Part shown: positions 9,951 through 17,894 of the stretch, in pieces
Layout of the letters: the number at the start of each line of letters is the position of its first letter
How positions within the stretch are numbered: position 1 is the stretch's first letter
DNA from: Microbacterium testaceum
GTDB taxonomy: Bacteria; Actinomycetota; Actinomycetes; Actinomycetales; Microbacteriaceae
Direction: 5' to 3'
DNA: 44,195 nucleotides
Assembly (NCBI RefSeq): GCF_001476285.1
Contig: NZ_LDRU01000071.1
Span: 1 to 44,195, forward strand
The notes under the pieces: model-generated
Databases searched by the model: none
Seen by the model: the letters and a program-made list of their open reading frames with translations, nothing else
Told to the model about the DNA's origin: nothing
Position numbers and translations under genes: made by a program

Positions 9951-10106
9951 GCGCCGCACGAGCGCCGCGCAGCGTTGCGACCCCGGGAACGATGCGGCCC
10001 TGCCGCCGCGCCGGCACCGCGCAGCGTCGCGACGCGGGGAACGACGCGGCCCCGGCGCCGCACGAGCGCTGCGCAGCGTTGCGACGCCGGCAACGGAGCG
10101 GCCCCG
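9951..10106. repeat. Three tandem copies of a 52-bp GC-rich repeat
   Basis: Units start at 9951, 10003 and 10055. Units 1 and 3 share GCGCCGCACGAGCGC, and all three share GCGCAGCG(T/C)(T/C)GCGAC and AACG. The middle unit is more diverged. 52 is not a multiple of 3. Confidence 0.75.
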
Positions 10107-10131
10107 CCGCCGCGAGCGCGGGGCGGGGCCG
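10099..10131 (-). terminator. Hairpin downstream of bcp
   Basis: CGGCCCCGCC (10099-10108) and GGCGGGGCCG (10122-10131), 13-nt loop, 11 nt beyond the bcp stop codon on the minus strand. It overlaps the end of the third 52-bp repeat. Confidence 0.6.
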
Positions 10132-10142
10132 TGGCGTCCGTG

Positions 10143-10613
10143 TCAGGCGGCGAGGCCGAGCGCCTTGCGCAGGCGCGCGACGTGGCCGGTGGCCTTGACG
10201 TTGTACTGCGCCTCGACGATCGTGCCGTCTTCGTCGATCACGAAGGTCGAGCGCAGAACGCCCGTGACGGTCTTGCCGTAGTTCTGCTTCTCGCCCCACG
10301 CGCCGTAGGCCTCGTGCACGGCGTGGTCGGGGTCGCTGAGCAGCGGGAAGGTCAGGCCGTCGCTGTCGCGGAACGCGCGCAGCTTCTCGGGGGTGTCGCG
10401 CGAGACTCCGAGCACCGTGTAGCCGGCGCCCTGCAGCGAAGCGAGGCTGTCGCGGAAGTCGCACGCCTGCGTCGTGCACCCAGGGGTCTGCGCCGCCGGG
10501 TAGAAGTACACGATCACACGGCGCCCGCGGAAGTCGCTCAGCGAGACGGGGTGCTCGTCCTGGTCGAGCAGGGTGAAGTCGGGGGCGGTGTCGCCCTTTG
10601 AGAGGTTCGTCAC
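10143..10613 (-). CDS. bcp: Thioredoxin-dependent thiol peroxidase (Bcp/PrxQ)
   Basis: 156-residue cytosolic peroxiredoxin that reduces hydrogen peroxide and organic hydroperoxides using thioredoxin. The peroxidatic cysteine is C46 in PAAQTPGCTTQ and the resolving cysteine is C51 (C-x4-C), the classic atypical 2-Cys PrxQ arrangement. FYPAAQTPGC and FPLLSDPD are family hallmarks. GTG 10613 overlaps the rsgA stop codon in GTGA, so translation is coupled. A TAGGCT box inside the last rsgA codons lies 6 nt before the GTG and could also give a leaderless bcp-only transcript. It is the last gene of aroA-rsgA-bcp. Confidence 0.95.
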   Translation of the reverse strand: MTNLSKGDTAPDFTLLDQDEHPVSLSDFRGRRVIVYFYPAAQTPGCTTQACDFRDSLASLQGAGYTVLGVSRDTPEKLRAFRDSDGLTFPLLSDPDHAVHEAYGAWGEKQNYGKTVTGVLRSTFVIDEDGTIVEAQYNVKATGHVARLRKALGLAA

Positions 10614-11668
10614 CCCTCCAGCCTAGAACGCTCGATGGCCTGGAACGTGGTCAGCAATCGGTGAAGCGAGTCGAGTCGGGCCTCGGCCCCCGGGCCCAGG
10701 CGACCGGATGCCACGGCTTCGGCGATTGCGCAGTCCGGGGCGTCGGGCAGGTGCGTGCAGCCACGAGGGCAGTCCTCCGCGGCCTCGGCGAGGTCGGTGA
10801 AGGCCCCGAGCACGTGGGCGGGATCGACGTGGCCGAGGCCGAAGGAGCGCACTCCCGGGGTGTCGATGACCCAGCCGGAACCCGCGGGACCGCGGTAGCG
10901 CAGCGACACGGCGGATGACGAGGTGTGGCGCCCGCGGCCCGTGACGGTGTTGACGTGCCCGATCGCGCGCTCCGATCCGGTGAGCGCGTTCACGAGCGTC
11001 GACTTGCCGACGCCGGAGTGCCCGACGAACACCGTCGAGTGCCCCGCGATGGCCTCGCCGATCTCATCGAGCGGCATGGCTCCCTGCGCGCTGGTGAAGA
11101 CGCGCAGGTCGATGCCGTCGAAGTGCGAGAGGAACTCCGTCGGGTCGGCCAGGTCGGTCTTGGTGACCACGAGCAGGGGACGGATGCCGGCATCCAGCGC
11201 TGCGACCAGGTACCGGTCGACGAGCCGCTCCCGGGGCTCGGGATCGGCCGCCGCGACGACGATGAGCATCTGGTCGGCGTTCGCGACGATCACCCGCTCG
11301 ACCTGGTCGGTGTCGTCGGCGCTGCGGCGGAGCAGGGACGTGCGCTCCTCGATCCCGACGATGCGCGCGAGCGTGCCTTCGTCGCCCGAGAGGTCTCCCA
11401 CGACGCGGGCGCGATCGCCGTTGACGATCGGCTGCTTGCGCAGCTCGCGCGCGCGGGTCGCGAGGACCCTGCGCTCGGTCGGCTCGTCCTCGTCGAGCAG
11501 CACGGTGTAGCGACCGCGGTCGACGCCCAGGACGCGGGCGATCCGGGCGTCCGCGTGCGCGGGTCGACGCTTCGTGCGTGGCCGGTTCGCCTTGGGGTTG
11601 GGCCGGACGCGGATGGACGACTCGTCGTACTCGAGGTCGTCGTCGTCGCCGTCGTCGAGCCAGCTCAC
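10610..11668 (-). CDS. rsgA: Ribosome small-subunit biogenesis GTPase RsgA
   Basis: 352-residue circularly permuted GTPase that checks late 30S assembly. An acidic, disordered N-terminus (WLDDGDDDDLEYDE) leads to an OB fold (about 40-110). The G motifs appear in permuted order: G4 TKTD (169-172), G5 SAQG, G1 GHSGVGKST (216-224), G3 DTPG (269-272). The C-terminal zinc knuckle is complete: C300, C304, H306, C313. GTG 11668 has GGAG about 6 nt upstream and is 15 nt past the aroA stop, so the genes are cotranscribed; its own stop overlaps bcp by 4 nt. Confidence 0.96.
   Translation of the reverse strand: MSWLDDGDDDDLEYDESSIRVRPNPKANRPRTKRRPAHADARIARVLGVDRGRYTVLLDEDEPTERRVLATRARELRKQPIVNGDRARVVGDLSGDEGTLARIVGIEERTSLLRRSADDTDQVERVIVANADQMLIVVAAADPEPRERLVDRYLVAALDAGIRPLLVVTKTDLADPTEFLSHFDGIDLRVFTSAQGAMPLDEIGEAIAGHSTVFVGHSGVGKSTLVNALTGSERAIGHVNTVTGRGRHTSSSAVSLRYRGPAGSGWVIDTPGVRSFGLGHVDPAHVLGAFTDLAEAAEDCPRGCTHLPDAPDCAIAEAVASGRLGPGAEARLDSLHRLLTTFQAIERSRLEG
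10620..10625 (-). promoter_or_regulatory. Internal -10 box TAGGCT before bcp
   Basis: Minus-strand TAGGCT, 6 nt (GGAGGG), then GTG 10613. It lies within the 3' end of rsgA, so it would drive a bcp-only, leaderless transcript. GGAGGG is too close to the start to act as a normal ribosome site. Confidence 0.4.
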
Positions 11669-11683
11669 GCGGCGCTCCGGGCG

Positions 11684-13033
11684 TCAGCGCGCGGCATCCG
11701 TGCCCTCGTCCAGGCCCAGCATGGCGTGCCACAGTCCGGCGAACTGGGGGAGCGTCTTCGCGGTCGTGCCGATGTCATCGATCTCGACGCCGGGGACCCG
11801 CAGGCCGATCAGCGCGCCCGTCGTCGCCAGGCGGTGATCGTGGTGCGCCTTCCACTCGCCGCCGCGCAGGGGCTGCGGCACAATGCGGATGCCGTCTTCG
11901 AGTTCGTGCGCCTCGCCGCCGAGCGAGCGCAGGTTGCCCACGAGGGCGGCGATGCGGTCGGTCTCGTGACCCCGGATGTGGCCGATGCCGTGCAGCGTCG
12001 TGGGGCCGTCGGCGAACGCGGCGAGACCGAAGAGGGTCGGGGCGAGTTCGCCCGCGGCGGAGAGGTCGAGCTCGAGTCCCGCGATGCGCTCGCCCGCCGA
12101 CACGGTGAGCGCGCCGCCGCGGCGGCTCACTCTGGCCCCCATCTCGCTGAGGATGTCGGCCAGGAGCGCACCGGGCTGCGTGCTGTGGAGGGGCCATCCG
12201 GTGACCGTGACGGATCCGCCCGTGACCATCGCCGCGGCGAGGAACGGAGCGGCGTTCGAGAGGTCGGGTTCGATCGCGACGTCTTTCGCACGGATCGGGC
12301 CCGCGGGGACGATCCATTCGCCGACCGCCGGTCGTTCGACGTGGATGCCGCGGTGCGCGAGCGCCTCGACGGTCATGTCGATGTGCGGGATGCTCGGCAG
12401 GCGAGAGCCCACGTGGCGCAGGTGCAGGCCGACGTCGAAACGTGGAGCGGCCAGCAGCAGGCCCGAGACGAACTGGCTCGACTGGCTCGCGTCGATCTCG
12501 ACCTCACCGCCGCGCACGTGACCGTGGCCGCGGACGGTGAACGGGAGCGCCCAGTGGCCGCCGTCGTCGATGTCGACGCCGACCTCGCGCAGCGCGGAGA
12601 TCATCGCGCCCATCGGACGGTGCAGCGCGCTCTCGTGCGCCGTGACGTGGACGTCGCCGCGCGCGAGTCCGGCGACCGGTGCGACGAAGCGCATCACGGT
12701 ACCGGCCTGCCCGCAGTCGATCGTGACGTCGCCCGAGAACGCGGCGGGCGGGGTGACGAGCAGGTCGGGGCCGAAGGGCGAGTCGGTGGCCACCTCTTCG
12801 ATGCCGACCCCCAGTTCGCGCAGGGACTCGACCATGCGGGCCGAGTCGTCGGAGTGCAGGGGAGCGTGCAGCATGCCGGGGCCGTCGGCGATCGCGGCGA
12901 GCACGAGTTCGCGGTTGGTGAGCGACTTGGAGCCGGGCACCGTGACGGTGGCATCCACCGCTGCGTCGGCGACGGGCGCGTTCCACGCCCCACGAGGAGT
13001 GGCGGCGGAAGGGGAATACCCGAGACGTGTCAT
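11684..13033 (-). CDS. aroA: 3-phosphoshikimate 1-carboxyvinyltransferase (EPSP synthase)
   Basis: 449-residue cytosolic enzyme joining shikimate-3-phosphate and phosphoenolpyruvate in the sixth step of the shikimate pathway. Visible are VPGSKSLTNR (residues 32-41), DCGQAGTVMRFVAP (substrate loop), VTAHESALHRPMG, the DASQSSQFVSGLLLAAPRF segment and the C-terminal DHRLATTGALIGLRVPGVEIDD. It has the two inverted six-unit domains expected of the family. The ATG 13033 start has no ribosome site; TAGGCT ends 8 nt upstream, so it is probably leaderless. First gene of aroA-rsgA-bcp, divergent from sigR. Confidence 0.96.
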   Translation of the reverse strand: MTRLGYSPSAATPRGAWNAPVADAAVDATVTVPGSKSLTNRELVLAAIADGPGMLHAPLHSDDSARMVESLRELGVGIEEVATDSPFGPDLLVTPPAAFSGDVTIDCGQAGTVMRFVAPVAGLARGDVHVTAHESALHRPMGAMISALREVGVDIDDGGHWALPFTVRGHGHVRGGEVEIDASQSSQFVSGLLLAAPRFDVGLHLRHVGSRLPSIPHIDMTVEALAHRGIHVERPAVGEWIVPAGPIRAKDVAIEPDLSNAAPFLAAAMVTGGSVTVTGWPLHSTQPGALLADILSEMGARVSRRGGALTVSAGERIAGLELDLSAAGELAPTLFGLAAFADGPTTLHGIGHIRGHETDRIAALVGNLRSLGGEAHELEDGIRIVPQPLRGGEWKAHHDHRLATTGALIGLRVPGVEIDDIGTTAKTLPQFAGLWHAMLGLDEGTDAAR

Positions 13034-13038
13034 CGGTT
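13013..13038 (+). promoter_or_regulatory. SigR-type promoter GGAAT-N18-GTT
   Basis: GGAAT at 13013-13017, exactly 18 bp, then GTT at 13036-13038: an exact match to the SigR/SigH-type consensus. It sits just upstream of sigR and would start the transcript near 13045, ahead of the AAAGGGG site and the GTG 13065 start. Its -35 part lies inside the first codons of aroA. Autoregulation is the usual state in this sigma family. Confidence 0.8.
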
Positions 13039-13041
13039 TCT

Positions 13042-13047
13042 AGCCTA
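13042..13047 (-). promoter_or_regulatory. -10 box TAGGCT for aroA, leaderless start at 13033
   Basis: Minus-strand TAGGCT, 8 nt (AGAAACCG), then ATG 13033. It overlaps the region where SigR-driven transcription of sigR would start in the other direction. Confidence 0.45.
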
Positions 13048-13064
13048 CTGAAAGGGGACGACAC

Positions 13065-13751
13065 GTGACCGCACTTCTCGAGCGCTCCGGCGTGCGCACG
13101 ACCATCCCGGTGGTCGTCGACACGCCCGACGTAGACTGGCGCCCAATGGACGACACGGCAGACACCCTCCCGCCGGTGGCGGAACCCCGCGCGCAGTTCG
13201 AAGAGCAGGCGCTGCCCTTCATGGACCAGCTGTACGCGGCGGCGATGCGCATGACGCGCAACCCCGCCGACGCGGCCGACCTCGTGCAAGAGACGTTCGT
13301 CAAGGCCTACGGGTCGTGGGCGACGTTCACCCAGGGCACCAACCTCAAGGCGTGGCTGTACCGGATCCTCACGAACACGTACATCAACACGTACCGCAAG
13401 AAGCAGCGCGAGCCGTACCAGAGCGCGATCGACGACCTCGAGGACTGGCAGCTCGGCGGCGCCGAGTCGACGACCGCGACCAGCGCGCGCTCGGCCGAGG
13501 CCGAGGCCATCGACCACATGCCCGCGTCGGTCGTCAAGGACGCGCTGCAGTCGATCCCCGAAGACTTCCGCCTGGCGGTGTACCTCGCCGACGTGGAGGG
13601 CTTCGCCTACCAAGAGATCGCCGACATCATGAAAACCCCGATCGGCACGGTCATGAGCCGTTTGCACCGCGGCCGACGGCTGCTGCGCGACCTGCTGTCG
13701 GATTACGCGAAAGAACGTGGCTTCCAGGCCGCGACGGGAGAGAAGAAATGA
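13065..13751 (+). CDS. sigR: ECF sigma factor of the SigR/SigH oxidative-stress type
   Basis: 228 residues from GTG 13065, or 201 from ATG 13146. Sigma region 2 is [37 protein letters not shown], with the -10-reading helix [20 protein letters not shown]. Region 4 is [58 protein letters not shown]. This matches Streptomyces SigR and mycobacterial SigH, which switch on thioredoxin and redox-repair genes under thiol stress. GTG 13065 has AAAGGGG about 8 nt upstream and follows the SigR-type promoter. ATG 13146 has a TAGACT box 8 nt upstream. Both starts may be used. The stop codon overlaps the rsrA start (ATGA). Confidence 0.95.
   Translation: MTALLERSGVRTTIPVVVDTPDVDWRPMDDTADTLPPVAEPRAQFEEQALPFMDQLYAAAMRMTRNPADAADLVQETFVKAYGSWATFTQGTNLKAWLYRILTNTYINTYRKKQREPYQSAIDDLEDWQLGGAESTTATSARSAEAEAIDHMPASVVKDALQSIPEDFRLAVYLADVEGFAYQEIADIMKTPIGTVMSRLHRGRRLLRDLLSDYAKERGFQAATGEKK
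13132..13137 (+). promoter_or_regulatory. -10 box TAGACT for the short sigR form
   Basis: TAGACT, 8 nt, then ATG 13146, which is codon 28 of the long form. It would give a leaderless transcript for the short, canonical sigma factor. Confidence 0.45.
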
Positions 13752-13990
13752 GCGACTGCGGCTGCGACCAGGCACGGCGCGACCTCGAGGAGTACCTGCG
13801 CAACGAGGTCTGCAAGACCGAGGCGAAGGACATCCGGGACCATCTCGAGAACTGCCCCGGATGCCAGGACGAGGCGCTCGTCGCCCGCACGCTGACCGAA
13901 GTGGTCGCGCGGGCCTGCAAAGAGACGGCGCCGGAGGAACTCCGCGACCAGGTGCTCGCCCGACTCCGTTCGGTGCAGGCCGCTCACTGA
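13748..13990 (+). CDS. rsrA: Zinc anti-sigma factor RsrA
   Basis: 80-residue ZAS-family anti-sigma factor that holds SigR inactive and releases it when its thiols oxidise. The core motif H32-x3-C36-x2-C39 (DHLENCPGC) is intact, with further cysteines at C4, C6, C22 and C57. In Streptomyces RsrA the redox switch pairs one zinc-ligand cysteine with another, and C4 or C6 is the likely equivalent of the N-terminal ligand here. The start ATG 13748 overlaps the sigR stop by 4 nt, giving 1:1 coupling. The 5' end of the coding region sits directly behind GAGAAG. Confidence 0.95.
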   Translation: MSDCGCDQARRDLEEYLRNEVCKTEAKDIRDHLENCPGCQDEALVARTLTEVVARACKETAPEELRDQVLARLRSVQAAH

Positions 13991-14021
13991 CGCGGACGGG
14001 CAGCGGCCCCACGAGGGTCCG

Positions 14022-14027
14022 TAGGCT
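14022..14027 (+). promoter_or_regulatory. -10 box TAGGCT, leaderless start at 14034
   Basis: TAGGCT, GGGGGT (6 nt), then ATG 14034. Confidence 0.55.
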
Positions 14028-14033
14028 GGGGGT

Positions 14034-15344
14034 ATGGCCACGACAGACACGCGCGCTCTCGCTCTCGACGCCACCTCCGCCGCCGATCTGGAAGCCAGCG
14101 GCCTCGAGTACGCCCTCGTACCGGCTGACCACGAGGGCTTCGAGCCTTTCCTGCGTGCGGTGTCGCGAGGATTCCTCGGTGAGGATCCCTCCGCGGACGA
14201 GGTCGAGAGTGCTCGCCGAGCGCTGACCCCGCGTCGTCTGACCGGCGTGTTCGACCGTTCGGGCGTGGCCCCCGAGTCACCCGTCGCGACCGTCGATTCG
14301 TGGGCCACCGAGCTCACCGTGTCGCCCGGGCGGACGATCCCCCTCTGGTCGATCAGCGCCGTCACGGTGGCGCCGACCCACCGGCGCCGGGGGATCGCCC
14401 GCGCGATGCTCACGGGCGAACTGCGCACCGCGGCCGCCGCGGGCTTTCCGCTCGCGGGACTGACGGTCACCGAGGCGACGATCTACGGGCGGTGGGGGTT
14501 CTCTCCCGCCGCCTGGGCCTCCGACGTCGTCGTCGACACGCGGCGCGCACGGTGGACCGGTCCCGTCGCACCGGGGCGCCTGGACTTCGTCTCGCGCGAG
14601 AGCCTCCCCGAGCGACTGAGCCGCGTCCACGAGCGGGTTCGCCTCGAACGCCCCGGGTCCGTGCCCGGCTGGGAGGGGCGTTGGCGCGGCGTGGCCGGTC
14701 TCACCCCCGACGCCAAGGACGGCAACAAGGTGCGCGCGGTGTCGTACCGCGACGCGGCGGGCGAGGAACGCGGCATCCTCGTGTACACGCTCGACCCCGG
14801 ACCGAACGACGACTACTCGGCACACGTCCTGAGCGTGCGGGCGCTCTTCGCCGACGGCGACGAGGCGGCGGCTGCGCTGTGGCGCTTCGCGATCGAGCAC
14901 GATCTCGTCGGCGAGGTGAAGGCGTCGCTGCAGCCCGCTGTTCCGCCGGTTCAGTGGATGGTCGCGGACCGTCGGGCCGTGACCGCGACGCTCACCGACC
15001 ACCACTGGCTGCGCATCCTCGACGTGCCCGCGACCCTGAGTGCGCGCCGCTACGCACGTGCTCTCGACGTCGTCATGCGGGTCGAGGATCCCCTCGGCTT
15101 CGCCGATGGCGCATGGAGCCTGCGCATCGACGCCGACGGGGTGGCGGAGGTCGACGCGGCCCCCGAGTCCCGCGCCGTCGACGTCGAACTGTCGGTCGGC
15201 GCGCTCAGCTCCCTGCTGCTCGGCGGTGTCCGAGCCCGTGAGCTCGCCGCCGCGGGCCTCGTGCACGGTTCCGCGCAGGCACTGGCCGAGGTCGACGCCG
15301 CCTTCGTTCCGGACGTCGCCCCTCTCCTGGACATCTGGTACTGA
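14034..15344 (+). CDS. Eis-like GNAT N-acetyltransferase
   Basis: 436-residue cytosolic enzyme of the Eis family: two tandem GNAT folds plus a sterol-carrier-like C-terminal domain. The acetyl-CoA loop is VTVAPTHRRRGIA (about 110-122). The family's general-acid tyrosine is probably Y151 in EATIYGRWGF. The chain ends in Tyr, whose terminal carboxylate serves as general base in Eis proteins (C-terminus DIWY). Mycobacterial Eis acetylates amines on aminoglycosides and on proteins; the natural substrate here is unknown. It follows rsrA by 43 nt but has its own leaderless promoter (TAGGCT), so it need not belong to the SigR operon. Confidence 0.9.
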   Translation: MATTDTRALALDATSAADLEASGLEYALVPADHEGFEPFLRAVSRGFLGEDPSADEVESARRALTPRRLTGVFDRSGVAPESPVATVDSWATELTVSPGRTIPLWSISAVTVAPTHRRRGIARAMLTGELRTAAAAGFPLAGLTVTEATIYGRWGFSPAAWASDVVVDTRRARWTGPVAPGRLDFVSRESLPERLSRVHERVRLERPGSVPGWEGRWRGVAGLTPDAKDGNKVRAVSYRDAAGEERGILVYTLDPGPNDDYSAHVLSVRALFADGDEAAAALWRFAIEHDLVGEVKASLQPAVPPVQWMVADRRAVTATLTDHHWLRILDVPATLSARRYARALDVVMRVEDPLGFADGAWSLRIDADGVAEVDAAPESRAVDVELSVGALSSLLLGGVRARELAAAGLVHGSAQALAEVDAAFVPDVAPLLDIWY

Positions 15345-15367
15345 GCGTTTCTCATAGGGTCGCCCCG

Positions 15368-15373
15368 TAATCT
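15368..15373 (+). promoter_or_regulatory. -10 box TAATCT, leaderless start at 15381
   Basis: TAATCT, 7 nt, then ATG 15381. Confidence 0.5.
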
Positions 15374-15380
15374 CCTGCCG

Positions 15381-17894
15381 ATGTCCGACGCCCCACCCCC
15401 CTCCCCGCCGCGGCGCTCGCGGTTCCGGGTCGATCCGCGCGCCGTCGCGGCGGCCCTCGGGCGGTACGTGCGGGCCAACCCGGTCGCGGTGTGCATCGCG
15501 GTGCTGATCACCGCGTCAGCGGCGGCGACGGGCACGCTCTGGGGCGAGGACGCTCTCATCTGGGGCGCAGGCCCCCTCGCCACGTTCGCCTCCGGGCGGT
15601 GGTGGACGATCGTGACCGCGCTGTTCATCCCCGACTCGCCGATCGACGCGGTCACGTCGGTGGTTCTCGCCCTGACGGCGCTCGCCGCGGCCGAACGACT
15701 CCTCGGCTCCCGGCGTACCGGCATCCTGTATCTCGTCATCGGTGTCGTCGGGCTTCTCGCCGGCGTGGGGATGCACGCGGCCGTCTGGTCGGTGACCGAT
15801 CTGCGACCGGTCGTGGCCGCCGAGGTGCCGGTCCTCGACCCCACGACACCGCTCGCGGGCGTCGTGATGGTGGCCAGCGCGTTCGCCCTCACCCTGTGGC
15901 GCCGTCGACTCCGCCTGGTCGGGTTCGCCCTGCTCTCGCTGTTCGCGCTCTACGCCGGCGACGCGGACTCCTGGTACCGCATCATCACGGCGACCATCGG
16001 ACTCGTCGTGGGTGCGGTGCTCGCCCGGGGGATCGAGCGACGGTCCTGGCATCGCAGCTCCGCGCGCGAGACGCGGACGCTCCTGGCCCTCATGGTCGCC
16101 GTCGTGGGGAGCGGGCCCCTCGTCGCGCTCATCAGCGGCGGCGGACGCGGACCCCTGTCCCTCGTCGTCGACGCGTACACGCAGTACGACGACGCCCTCC
16201 TCGCGCGGTGCGAACAGCTCTCGGAGTCGGTCTGCAACGAGCAGGTCGCGCTGCTGATGACCCGGGGGCTGGGACCGGCGCTGCTGGCGATCGTTCCCCT
16301 CGCCCTCATGCTGGTCGCGGCCTGGGGGCTGCGTCAGGGCCGGCGTGCGGCCCTCGTCCTCGCGGTCCTCACCCTCGTGATGTCCGCTGTCTCGCCCCTC
16401 GTCGCCCTGGCGAACGGTCGGCTGCGCATCGACCCGTGGGTCGACGGCAGTGGTGCCGAGTACGTGCTGTGGGCCCTGGCATCCGTCGTCATCCCGCTGG
16501 TCCTCGCCGCAGCCCTGGTGGTGGCTCGGCGCCGTTTCCCCGTGCGCGCGACGCGGCGCGCGACGCGCACCTTCGCCGTCATCGTCGGGCTCGCCTTCGT
16601 CGCGATCGGCTCGGGCTTCTTCGTCACCGAGGAGCTGGGGCGACGCGCCTTCGACCGCGAGCTTTCCGTGCTCGACATGCTGGGACTCACGCTGCGTCGG
16701 TTCTTCCCGCCGTCGTACACCACGCCCGGGGCCTCGGGATTCCCGCACCACGGCGTGGCCCTCTTCGCCTACCAGTGGGTCGGCGTTCTCTTCTGGGCGA
16801 TCGTGATCGCGGCGATCCTGTGGCTGTATCGCCGGGTGCAGCGCCCGGATGCCGAAGACGACTCGCTCTACCGGGAACTGCTGCGGCGGGGGAGCGACAC
16901 CCTCGGCTTCCTCGGCACATGGGAGGGAAACCGGCACTGGTCGTCGGCCGATCGGCAGAGCGCGATCGCGTATCGACTGGTCGGCGACGTGGCGCTCGCC
17001 GTCGGCGACCCCCTGACGCCGCCCGGCGGGCGCACCGAGGCGCTGCGGGCCTTCACCGATTTCTGCGTCGAGCACGGGTGGACACCTGCGTTCTACAGCA
17101 TCCATTCCGACACCGCGGACGATCTGCGCGACCTCGGGTGGAGGCAGATCCCGGTCGGCGTCGAGACGGTCATGGATCTTCCCGGACTGACGTTCGCGGG
17201 CAAAGCGTGGCAGAAGGTCCGGCAGCCGATGACGCGCGCGGAGCGCGAGGGCTACACCGCCGTCTGGACCCGATGGCACGAGCTGACGGTGTCGCAGGTG
17301 TCGCAGGTGATCGCCATCGACGAGGAATGGGTGGCCGATCGGGCGCTGCCCGAGATGGGCTTCACGCTCGGCTCCCTCGATGAGCTGCGCGACCGCGACG
17401 TCCGTCTGCTCCTGGCGGTCGGGCCCGACGACCGCATCGAAGCGGTGACGAGCTGGATGCCGAGCTGGACCGACGGCGAGCTCACGGGGTGGACGCTCGA
17501 CTTCATGCGTCGACGCACCGACGGGCCCAACGGGATGATGGAGTTCCTCATCGCCAAGGCGGCCCTGCAGCTGCAGTCCGAGGGGGCTACGGTCCTCAGC
17601 CTGTCGGGAGCGCCCCTCGCGGACGATCCCGATGAGCCGGCGGACGGCGACCCCGGTCCGCTGCGGGCTCTGCTGCGGTGGCTCGCCGAGGTGCTCGAAC
17701 CCGCGTACGGCTTCGCGTCGCTGTTCCGCTTCAAGGGCAAGTTCCGCCCGCGCTACCGCCCGCTCTCGCTCGCCTATCGCGACCCGCTCCAGCTTCCGGC
17801 AATCGGTGCGGCCGTCGGCCGCGCCTACCTCCCCGACGCGTCGCGCCGTGAGATCGTCGCTTTGGCGAGAACCGCATGGGAGGGGCGCCGGTGA
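15381..17894 (+). CDS. MprF-like aminoacyl-tRNA:lipid aminoacyltransferase with rhomboid-like membrane domain
   Basis: 837-residue membrane protein. After a Pro/Arg-rich cytosolic start, residues about 33-215 form a rhomboid-like set of helices (WGAGPLATFASGRWWTIVTALFIPDS). More helices extend to about 490, including a short extracytoplasmic loop with two cysteines (ARCEQLSESVCNEQ). The C-terminal third (about 500-835) is the DUF2156/LPG-synthase domain: DTLGFLGTWEGNRHWSS, AIAYRLVGDVALAVGDPL, GWTPAFYSIH and LFRFKGKFRPRYRPLSL. Such domains move an amino acid (Lys or Ala) from tRNA to phosphatidylglycerol or diacylglycerol, changing surface charge. Which amino acid is used cannot be read here. 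The stop overlaps the start of the esterase gene, suggesting a functional pair. Confidence 0.88.
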   Translation: MSDAPPPSPPRRSRFRVDPRAVAAALGRYVRANPVAVCIAVLITASAAATGTLWGEDALIWGAGPLATFASGRWWTIVTALFIPDSPIDAVTSVVLALTALAAAERLLGSRRTGILYLVIGVVGLLAGVGMHAAVWSVTDLRPVVAAEVPVLDPTTPLAGVVMVASAFALTLWRRRLRLVGFALLSLFALYAGDADSWYRIITATIGLVVGAVLARGIERRSWHRSSARETRTLLALMVAVVGSGPLVALISGGGRGPLSLVVDAYTQYDDALLARCEQLSESVCNEQVALLMTRGLGPALLAIVPLALMLVAAWGLRQGRRAALVLAVLTLVMSAVSPLVALANGRLRIDPWVDGSGAEYVLWALASVVIPLVLAAALVVARRRFPVRATRRATRTFAVIVGLAFVAIGSGFFVTEELGRRAFDRELSVLDMLGLTLRRFFPPSYTTPGASGFPHHGVALFAYQWVGVLFWAIVIAAILWLYRRVQRPDAEDDSLYRELLRRGSDTLGFLGTWEGNRHWSSADRQSAIAYRLVGDVALAVGDPLTPPGGRTEALRAFTDFCVEHGWTPAFYSIHSDTADDLRDLGWRQIPVGVETVMDLPGLTFAGKAWQKVRQPMTRAEREGYTAVWTRWHELTVSQVSQVIAIDEEWVADRALPEMGFTLGSLDELRDRDVRLLLAVGPDDRIEAVTSWMPSWTDGELTGWTLDFMRRRTDGPNGMMEFLIAKAALQLQSEGATVLSLSGAPLADDPDEPADGDPGPLRALLRWLAEVLEPAYGFASLFRFKGKFRPRYRPLSLAYRDPLQLPAIGAAVGRAYLPDASRREIVALARTAWEGRR

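Larger units (their letters stand above)
9615..10142. other. Gene-free stretch with symmetric box elements and tandem repeats
   Basis: 528 bp between the membrane protein and the 3' end of bcp. It holds two copies of a 72-bp symmetric element (9675-9746, 9858-9930), three copies of a 52-bp repeat (9951-10106) and a hairpin serving bcp (10099-10131). ORFs here follow no family, and the 52-bp period breaks frame, so I treat the stretch as non-coding. Confidence 0.7.
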
